Assembly (NCBI GenBank): GCA_903884005.1
Contig: CAISDA010000002.1
Span: 62,001-126,000, forward strand
Length of the DNA stretch: 64,000 nt
Origin: an uncultured Ignavibacteriota bacterium
GTDB lineage: Bacteria; Bacteroidota; Ignavibacteria; UBA10030; UBA8401
Direction of reading: 5' to 3'
Within the stretch, counting starts at the first letter, position 1; each line of letters opens with the position of its first letter. The position numbers and the translations under genes were made by a program. Below are positions 58,320-64,000 of the stretch, piece by piece. The notes under the pieces are model-generated. The model did no database searches and was not told the origin of the DNA. It worked only from the letters and a program-made list of their open reading frames with translations.

Positions 58320-59207
58320 ATGCACAATTCGATTGTCTTGGTGAAACAGGTTCCCGACACGTCTAATATTTCGGGAAAGGTGATGAAAGATGATGGAACG
58401 GTCAACCGCTCCAAACTTTCTGCGATCTTCAATTTTGAAGACAAGGTCGCGCTCGAGTTTGCGCTCCAGATCAAAGACGAATGCGGCGGCAAGGTGACCG
58501 CAGTCACCATGGGTCCCCCTCGGGCATCGGATATTCTCCGCGAATGCCTCTACATGGGGGCCGACGAGGCGTTTCTCATTACAGACCGGAAGTTCGCCGG
58601 TGCCGACACATTGGCGACATCGTACGTACTTGCCGAAGCGATCAAAAAAATCGGCAGCTATAGTTTTATCTTCGCAGGGCGGCAGGCCATTGACGGAGAC
58701 ACGGCTCAGGTCGGTCCGCAGACCGCGGAAAAATTAAACATCCCCCAGATCACCTACGCCGAAGAGATCATCGGCGTGAGCGACGATCGCGTGAAGGTGA
58801 AGAAAAAGATCGACGGCGGATTCGAGATACTCGAAAGCCGCCTGCCGGTGATGATCACCGTGCTGAAAGATGCGGCCCAGCCGCGGCCTTTTAGTGCCAA
58901 GCGCGTTATGGCGTATAAAGGCGCGAAATCGCTACTTGAGCTCGAAAAAATGGCCGAAGGCAACTCGCTGCTCTATGTTGATAAATTGGTCTACGAATAC
59001 AAAAACCGTTCGCTCTTCATTCCGACATTAACAGCTGAAGATCTTCAGATCGATTTTGCCCGGTGCGGCGTTAAAGGATCGCCGACGAAAGTGTACGCCA
59101 TCGAATCGGTCGTGCTGAGCGGCAACGACCCCGAACGGATCGAAAATTCGAGGCAGGGAATGAATTCACTGATCGACAAACTCTTGGAAGACCGCATATT
59201 AGGATAA
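58320..59207 (+). CDS. etfB: Electron transfer flavoprotein, beta subunit
   Basis: 295 residues from the ATG at 58320 with AGGA at 6 bp. The family opening IVLVKQVPDTSNISGKVMKD, then VTAVTMGPPRASDILRE, FAGRQAIDGDTAQVGPQTAE and the IQIDF region near the C-terminus are present. It binds AMP or FAD and, with EtfA, takes electrons from acyl-CoA dehydrogenases. It is about 40 residues longer than the typical 250, mostly in the C-terminal segment. First gene of etfB-etfA-acd, only 5 bp from etfA. Confidence 0.95.
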   Translation: MHNSIVLVKQVPDTSNISGKVMKDDGTVNRSKLSAIFNFEDKVALEFALQIKDECGGKVTAVTMGPPRASDILRECLYMGADEAFLITDRKFAGADTLATSYVLAEAIKKIGSYSFIFAGRQAIDGDTAQVGPQTAEKLNIPQITYAEEIIGVSDDRVKVKKKIDGGFEILESRLPVMITVLKDAAQPRPFSAKRVMAYKGAKSLLELEKMAEGNSLLYVDKLVYEYKNRSLFIPTLTAEDLQIDFARCGVKGSPTKVYAIESVVLSGNDPERIENSRQGMNSLIDKLLEDRILG

Positions 59208-59212
59208 CGATT

Positions 59213-60232
59213 ATGGACGAATTCTCGAACGATATCTGGGTATTCATTGAACAGCACGGCGGCAAGCCTGCCGATGTCAGTTTCGAATTGCTGAGCAAGG
59301 GACGAAAGCTCGCCGATACCATGAAGTGCGCGTTGAAATCCGTGGTCATCGGAGACGATGTGAAGTCCCTCGCCATCGAGACGTTTCGCTATGGCGCCGA
59401 TGAGTCGTATGTTATCGACCACCACGACCTTCACCATTATGCAACGCTCCCGTACAGCCGGATCTTAAACGAGCTCGTCGACGAGCACAAACCGCGGGTC
59501 TTTCTCTTCGGCGCCACGATCGTGGGCAGAGATCTTGCGCCGCGCGTTGCGTCGCATACGCGCAGCGGACTGACTGCCGACTGCACCGACCTGCAAATTT
59601 CGAACGTGACGTACCTGGGCACCGAATTCAAGGACCTGCTCTTGCAGATCCGTCCGGCATTCGGCGGCAACATCGTTGCAACGATCATCGCACCCGATAC
59701 GCAGACGCAAATGGCGACAGTGCGTGAAGGCGTCATGGAAATGCATCCCCTTCCCCTTCCCCATGCGGTCAAGCTCGTCGAGATCCCGTACATCCCCGCC
59801 GAGTTCGACCAGCTGATCACGATCATCGAGCAGCATCGACAAGAGAGCAAAGTCAATTTGAAAGGCGCGCCGATCATTGTCGCCGGCGGCTACGGCATGC
59901 AGACGAAGGAAAAATTCAAACTCATACAGGACCTCGCCCATACCCTTGGCGGCGAAGTGGCAGGCAGCCGCGCCGCCGTGGATGCGGGCTTCATCCTCCA
60001 CGAACGCCAGGTCGGCCAAACGGGAGTGACCGTCCGTCCTAAACTGTATTTCGCCATCGGCATCTCGGGCGCCATCCAGCATCGCGCCGGCATGCAGGAG
60101 GCAAAAAAAATCATTGCCATCAACACCGACCCCGAAGCGCCGATCTTCGATATTGCGCACTACAGCATTGTCGGCGACGCGGCGGACGTCATACCCAAAT
60201 TCATCGATGCATATAAAAGCAAATTGAAGTGA
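59213..60232 (+). CDS. etfA: Electron transfer flavoprotein, alpha subunit
   Basis: 339 residues. N-terminal part with VFLFGATIVGRDLAPRVASH and TADCTDL; C-terminal FAD domain with VAGSRAAVDAGF, QVGQTGVTVRP (the RQxGQTG type flavin loop), YFAIGISGAIQHRAGM and IAINTDPEAPIFDIAHYSIV. It carries FAD and docks with the dehydrogenase encoded next. It starts 5 bp after the etfB stop and ends 7 bp before the dehydrogenase gene. No ETF:quinone oxidoreductase or FixCX-like partner is present in the window, so the electron destination is unknown. Confidence 0.95.
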   Translation: MDEFSNDIWVFIEQHGGKPADVSFELLSKGRKLADTMKCALKSVVIGDDVKSLAIETFRYGADESYVIDHHDLHHYATLPYSRILNELVDEHKPRVFLFGATIVGRDLAPRVASHTRSGLTADCTDLQISNVTYLGTEFKDLLLQIRPAFGGNIVATIIAPDTQTQMATVREGVMEMHPLPLPHAVKLVEIPYIPAEFDQLITIIEQHRQESKVNLKGAPIIVAGGYGMQTKEKFKLIQDLAHTLGGEVAGSRAAVDAGFILHERQVGQTGVTVRPKLYFAIGISGAIQHRAGMQEAKKIIAINTDPEAPIFDIAHYSIVGDAADVIPKFIDAYKSKLK

Positions 60233-60239
60233 GCGCCTC

Positions 60240-61961
60240 ATGCCAAATTTCTTTATAGATAATCCGGACATCCAGTTCCACTTTACCAACATCGATCTGA
60301 AAGAAGTTGTCTCGCTCATGGAGGACGACTACGAACAGTCGAAAGAGTTCAACTACGCTCCGATCAATTATGAGGACGCACAGGAAAATTACAGGAAAGT
60401 GCTCGAGGTGACGGGCGATATCGCGGGCAATTACGTCGCGCCGCGCTCTGCCGGCATCGATCACGACGGTGCGACATTCTCCGAGGGGAAGGTGACGTAC
60501 GCCGAGGGCACGCAGCACAATATGCACGAGCTGTCGCAAACCGATCTCATGGGATTGATCCTGCCCCGCAAATACGGCGGCTTGAATTTCCCCTTCGTCT
60601 ATTACATGATGTCGGTTGAAGTGATGGCGCGTGCCGACGCATCGTTGATGAATATTTTTGGGCTCCAGGACATCGGCGATACGATACGAAAATTCGGCAA
60701 CGAGGATCAACGCCTGGAATTTCTTCCGAAAATGGCCACGGGCGAACATACCGGCGCAATGGTGCTCACCGAACCCGATGCGGGATCGGACCTTCAGGCA
60801 GTGAAAATGCACGCATACCAAAACGACCAGGGCCAGTGGCTCCTGCGCGGCGTCAAGCGCTTCATCACCAACGGCAACGCCCAGGTGCTCCTGGTGCTGG
60901 CGCGGTCCGAAGCGGGCACCAAAGACGGCCGCGGCCTCAGCCTCTTTGTCTGCAATGGCGGCCCCACCGTGGTCATACGGCGCATCGAAAACAAGCTGGG
61001 GATCCACGGTTCCCCTACGTGTGAAATGCAATTCAACGACACGCCTGCACAGCTTGTCGGCGTGCGGAGATACGGGCTCATCAAATATGTGTTGGACCTC
61101 ATGTTCCGCGCACGGATGGGCGTGTCTGGTCAGGCGTTGGGCATCTCGCAGGCCGCATACGAGGAGGCTCTCAAATATGCCCGCGCGCGTCGCCAGTTCG
61201 GAAAAGCCATTGCCGAGATCCCCATGGTCTCCAACATGCTCATCGATATGCGCGTCATGCTCGAAAGCAACCGGTCTCTTTTTTACAGTGTGGCAAAATG
61301 GGTGGATGAAAAAGAGCGGATCGACGATCAGATCGAAAAGCTCAAGGCGGAAGGGAAATCGACGGTTGAAGAGACGGCCCGGTTGAAACAGTTGACCAAG
61401 ATCGCGAACTTGCTCACGCCGATCACAAAATACACATTAACCGAAAGCGCCAACAAGATTACATACGACGCCCTGCAAATACACGGCGGCACGGGCTATA
61501 TGAAGGAATTTCGCGTCGAACAGCTCGCCCGCGATGCGCGCATCACGAACATCTACGAAGGGACATCGCAATTGCAGATCGTTGCGGCTGCGGGAGGCAC
61601 CATCAACGATGTGCTCGGGTATCACTTCGATGAATGCGAAACGAAAGTGTACAAAGGCGGGTTGACCAAATTATCCGATCACCTGAAAGAGATCCGCCAG
61701 TTGTTTTTACAAAGCCTGAAATACGTGGTCGAGAAGAAAGACATCGGTTTCCAGGAGGTCGCGTCCATAGATCTTGTTCAGATGTATAGTTACTTGTATA
61801 TAGGCTATCTGCTGCTGGCAGAAGCCGAGATCGAACCGCGCAAGGTCTTTATTGCGAACAGATACATTGTACATTCGCTTGCAAACGCCCGAAAAAATTC
61901 CGAAGCGATCAGGAGTGAGCTGTTCGGCGATCTTTTACATGCGGACAAAATTCTTCAATAA
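60240..61961 (+). CDS. Acyl-CoA dehydrogenase
   Basis: 573 residues, longer than the usual 380-400 because of C-terminal additions. Family segments: LILPRKYGGLNFPFVYYMM, VLTEPDAGSDLQAVKMHA, FITNGNAQVLLVLARSEAGT, GVSGQALGISQAAYEEALKY with ARARRQFGKAI, and ITYDALQIHGGTGYMKEFR with YEGTSQLQ, whose Glu corresponds to the catalytic base of many members. It oxidises an acyl-CoA to the trans-2-enoyl-CoA and passes electrons to EtfAB, encoded in the same operon 7 bp before. The helical insertion at about 360-395 (VDEKERIDDQIEKLKAEGKS) is charged. The extra C-terminal domain of 90 residues is helical. Confidence 0.9.
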   Translation: MPNFFIDNPDIQFHFTNIDLKEVVSLMEDDYEQSKEFNYAPINYEDAQENYRKVLEVTGDIAGNYVAPRSAGIDHDGATFSEGKVTYAEGTQHNMHELSQTDLMGLILPRKYGGLNFPFVYYMMSVEVMARADASLMNIFGLQDIGDTIRKFGNEDQRLEFLPKMATGEHTGAMVLTEPDAGSDLQAVKMHAYQNDQGQWLLRGVKRFITNGNAQVLLVLARSEAGTKDGRGLSLFVCNGGPTVVIRRIENKLGIHGSPTCEMQFNDTPAQLVGVRRYGLIKYVLDLMFRARMGVSGQALGISQAAYEEALKYARARRQFGKAIAEIPMVSNMLIDMRVMLESNRSLFYSVAKWVDEKERIDDQIEKLKAEGKSTVEETARLKQLTKIANLLTPITKYTLTESANKITYDALQIHGGTGYMKEFRVEQLARDARITNIYEGTSQLQIVAAAGGTINDVLGYHFDECETKVYKGGLTKLSDHLKEIRQLFLQSLKYVVEKKDIGFQEVASIDLVQMYSYLYIGYLLLAEAEIEPRKVFIANRYIVHSLANARKNSEAIRSELFGDLLHADKILQ

Positions 61962-61990
61962 ATTTATAACTCAGAAAAGGGAGTCCGACA

Positions 61991-62206
61991 ATGGCGGCAA
62001 AAACAAAATACTTTTACTACAGGATCTACGACGACGAAGAACAGTCGAACAACTTCAAGAGCACGCTTGAAGAAAAAAAGATCAGACGTTTGCTCAAAGC
62101 GTACGAGAAGACCAATGAAGGGTACCACAACATAGAATTCGTGAAGTTTCTGAAAAAGCACGACCCCAAGGCCGAATTCATTGAAGTGACGTATATTTCC
62201 TATTAA
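61991..62206 (+). CDS. Small hypothetical protein of the etf operon
   Basis: 71 residues, YYRIYDDEEQSNNFKSTLEE and IEFVKFLKKHDPKAEFIEV. Charged, without signal or transmembrane segments; probably a mixed alpha/beta fold. AAAGGGAG lies 9 bases before the ATG and it begins 30 bp after the dehydrogenase gene, followed at once by a strong intrinsic terminator, so it is a real gene of the etf operon. I do not recognise the family. Confidence 0.7.
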   Translation: MAAKTKYFYYRIYDDEEQSNNFKSTLEEKKIRRLLKAYEKTNEGYHNIEFVKFLKKHDPKAEFIEVTYISY

Positions 62207-62215
62207 GCGTAGTCA

Positions 62216-62239
62216 GCGCGCCTGCCGCGCATTTTTTTT
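62216..62239 (+). terminator. Intrinsic terminator of the etf operon
   Basis: GCGCG (62216-62220) pairs with CGCGC (62226-62230) over a 5-nt loop and eight T follow at 62232-62239, ten bases past the small gene's stop codon. Stem is short but GC only. Confidence 0.8.
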
Positions 62240-62243
62240 ACGA

Positions 62244-62330
62244 AGTGACACGCTGCCGTTGCATTGGTGCGCATGTAGGGCGAGATGTTATCTCGCCCGC
62301 TCGAGCGAAGCGGTGCAAGTTTTTGTGAGT
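62244..62330. repeat. Dispersed palindromic repeat, copy B
   Basis: Matches copy A (41391-41475) over about 70 bp: GCTGCCGTTGCAT, GTGCGCATGTAGGGCGAG, the 9-bp hairpin GGGCGAGAT-GTT-ATCTCGCCC (62278-62298), then GAGCGAAGCGGTGCAAGTTT. It lies between the etf-operon terminator and the 3' end of the methyltransferase gene. The central stem is the same as that of the terminator at 14583-14603. Confidence 0.85.
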
Positions 62331-62446
62331 CACGAGGGAGCCGGTTCGCCTGCGGGCGTTGTGACATGGCCCGGACACACCGTCCGGGCTGATCAATGAC
62401 CACCGATCTTCCGCAAGAAACGCCTTTTCTCTCTGCAGTGCATGCA

Positions 62447-63817
62447 TCAAAGCCCGTATTCCGACGGAATAAATTTCCCTTCCAGCGTCGGCAGCATCTC
62501 TTCCACAAATGCGCTTTCGTCAAACGGGATCGTCGAGATCTCTTCACGGATCCGTGTGATCCATCCCGCTTCAGTCTCCGGCACAAGCAATTGCTTCTCC
62601 TTCACTGCAGTCTCGATGATATCCAGCGCCTTCATGCAGCCTCTCACCGTCCGTTCTATGTATGTGCTGCCATTGATCAGTTCCTGTGAAATTGCAATCA
62701 CATTGTCCGGCGCAAGGATCAATGCCTGCGGGTCATGATACCGGTCCGAATTGACAAAGAGGCGCTGCAGCATGTGCGCGGTGGCGTCTCCGCCTTTGAT
62801 CGCTTCGTTCATCAGGCGTGTATCGTATTCGAGCTGTTCCATATACACCGTGGGCGCCATGCCTGCGAGCAGTTTGATGTTCTGCACCGACTCATTGCTC
62901 CACAGATCGGCGCACGCCGACGCAATATTGCCAAGCGGCGAGGAGTGGGCGCACGCCGATGTCTTTCCTTCCATCGAAATCGGAATCCCAGCGATCGCTT
63001 TCAGGAACGGTCCTTCGTACCCGCAATCCTTATCTGGTCCGAGCGCCCCCATCTCGCATGCAACGAGCGTGCGCGGCGCCGTTGCCACACGGACAATCGC
63101 TGCAACCACTTTGGGGATGTATCGTTTTTCGGCAAGCACCATTGCCGTATTGCCGAATCCACATGCGGTATCGCCGCCGGGGATCTTGCCATTTTTATTG
63201 GCAATCGCGACGATTTTCCCCCACAGCATGCGCATGTCGCGCACACCGAGGACCGAAAGCGAAAATATGATTTCTCGGAAATTGCACATCATCAGTCCGT
63301 CGTCGCACACTTCCTTTCCGCCGGTGCTCTCGATCGAGAGCAGGTCGCCCCCGGCCTGGGCGCCCTCGTCGAACAACTGCAGCATTGTATCGAGCAATGC
63401 CGATGTGCGCTGGCGCGGCGGATGTTCAAAATCACGGATGTCGTTCGGCGTCAGGCGTATCTCGGATTTCAATCCGTGCCGGATGTAATATTCTTCGCAT
63501 ACCTCGTTCATCGCTTCTACAAGCCCCACGCCGATGCTCGGGTTCTGTGTCATTTCGATCAGCGTCTCAAACTCAAAAATGATGCCCGGCGATTCCAACG
63601 CGAGTGCGCGTTCGAGCGCATCCCTGACGATCGACGCGTATTCGATTCGGAGCGCCGGCAGCGATCCGAGCGTGATCTTCGTGGGTGCAAGCGTAAAATT
63701 CAATTCGGGATACACACATCCGCCGCCGATGACAATACCGCGTCTGGTTGTGACCGGATGGGGAGCAGTTCCGAAGACAAGGTCATACGGATTGTTTATC
63801 GCTAAGGAAGTGTACAT
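62447..63817 (-). CDS. mtaB: Methanol:corrinoid methyltransferase
   Basis: 456 residues from the ATG at 63817 (MYTSLAINNPYDLVFGTAPH), like the family start; the frame runs open to the window edge (64000) but that part is not homologous-looking. MtaB transfers the methyl of methanol to the corrinoid protein MtaC. Zinc ligands are all visible: LSIESTGGKEV (Glu163), GGDTACGFGNTAM (Cys219) and GPDKDCGYEGP (Cys265), closely matching Glu164, Cys220 and Cys269 of Methanosarcina barkeri MtaB. MSSPLGNIASACADL follows in the C-terminal region. Partners (mtaC, mtaA) are not present and would lie beyond 64000, upstream of this gene. In bacteria MtaB is known from acetogens; in an FCB organism it would be unusual. 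Confidence 0.85.
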   Translation of the reverse strand: MYTSLAINNPYDLVFGTAPHPVTTRRGIVIGGGCVYPELNFTLAPTKITLGSLPALRIEYASIVRDALERALALESPGIIFEFETLIEMTQNPSIGVGLVEAMNEVCEEYYIRHGLKSEIRLTPNDIRDFEHPPRQRTSALLDTMLQLFDEGAQAGGDLLSIESTGGKEVCDDGLMMCNFREIIFSLSVLGVRDMRMLWGKIVAIANKNGKIPGGDTACGFGNTAMVLAEKRYIPKVVAAIVRVATAPRTLVACEMGALGPDKDCGYEGPFLKAIAGIPISMEGKTSACAHSSPLGNIASACADLWSNESVQNIKLLAGMAPTVYMEQLEYDTRLMNEAIKGGDATAHMLQRLFVNSDRYHDPQALILAPDNVIAISQELINGSTYIERTVRGCMKALDIIETAVKEKQLLVPETEAGWITRIREEISTIPFDESAFVEEMLPTLEGKFIPSEYGL

Positions 63818-64000
63818 GATTGTCGGGCTCGCTCTTAAGTGTGTCATCACAGGCTGCGCATTCGGGATGCTGCCAGTCCGCAATGAAAGATCATTGTATT
63901 CAACTTTGAATATCTCAATAAATTCAATCATTTTCAATAACTTCGCTGCACTATTTAAATTTCCCGGAATAGAGTTCTTATTAATGGAAACAACGGGCAA

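Noticed and set aside
58109-58366. 85-codon plus-strand frame before etfB
   Set aside because: It overlaps etfB out of frame, has no ribosome site and lies across the etf promoter.

Overview
The window reads as chromosomal DNA (probably an assembled uncultured genome) from a member of the FCB superphylum near Ignavibacteriota, Calditrichota or a deep Bacteroidota/Chlorobiota-side lineage. Seven secreted proteins end in a type IX secretion (T9SS) C-terminal sorting domain built around the motif NYPNPFNP, followed by the usual GVYxY...KKMxLVK ending. Against typical Bacteroidota, several genes have ordinary Shine-Dalgarno sequences (AAGGAG-like) and sigma70-like promoters (TTGxxx, 16-17 bp, TAtxxT), so I place it outside core Bacteroidota. 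The taxonomy is inferred from family signatures only.

Layout. 1-200: terminators at the window edge. 194-10336 (minus): a Tat-exported glycosidase-like protein and a T9SS-cargo operon (two metallophosphoesterase paralogues flanking an arylsulfotransferase-like propeller, then an FGE/Lcl-type lectin-fold protein). 10337-24130: a MITE-like inverted repeat, a DUF1643 protein, a U32 peptidase/RNA-hydroxylase-family protein, a secreted beta-lactamase-fold hydrolase, a TonB-dependent receptor with its upstream lipoprotein, a GNAT protein convergent with an AsnB-type amidotransferase, proBA for proline synthesis and a tiny zinc ribbon. 24248-36566 (minus): a 14-blade propeller sensor that ends in a Cys-rich module instead of a kinase, then three surface genes joined by ATGA overlaps (a 1649-residue repeat protein and two arylsulfotransferase-like proteins). 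36816-39402: a Cys-rich J-domain protein and, divergently, an acyl-CoA synthetase behind a 29-bp near-perfect palindrome.

39578-52811 (minus) is a compact catabolic cluster of eleven genes: heparinase-type lyase, class III aminotransferase, double amidohydrolase, sodium:solute symporter, FAH-family hydrolase, enolase-superfamily enzyme, dihydroorotate-dehydrogenase-like flavoprotein, two-cluster ferredoxin, Gfo/Idh dehydrogenase, cyclase-family hydrolase and M20 deacylase. Many of the genes overlap by ATGA. The set implies uptake and stepwise breakdown of one organic substrate, but matches no pathway I can name; it is the best candidate for an undescribed system here.

53163-64000: a GT117/DUF2723 membrane glycosyltransferase, TatA, a REC-PP2C (SpoIIE/RsbU) response regulator coupled to a VanZ protein, an etfB-etfA-acyl-CoA dehydrogenase operon (which with the synthetase at 37.6 kb makes the entry to fatty acid oxidation) and, at the edge, a convincing methanol:corrinoid methyltransferase (MtaB) whose partners must lie outside. 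A dispersed palindromic repeat occurs at 41.4 and 62.3 kb. I see no CRISPR array, rRNA, intact tRNA, transposase or phage gene.
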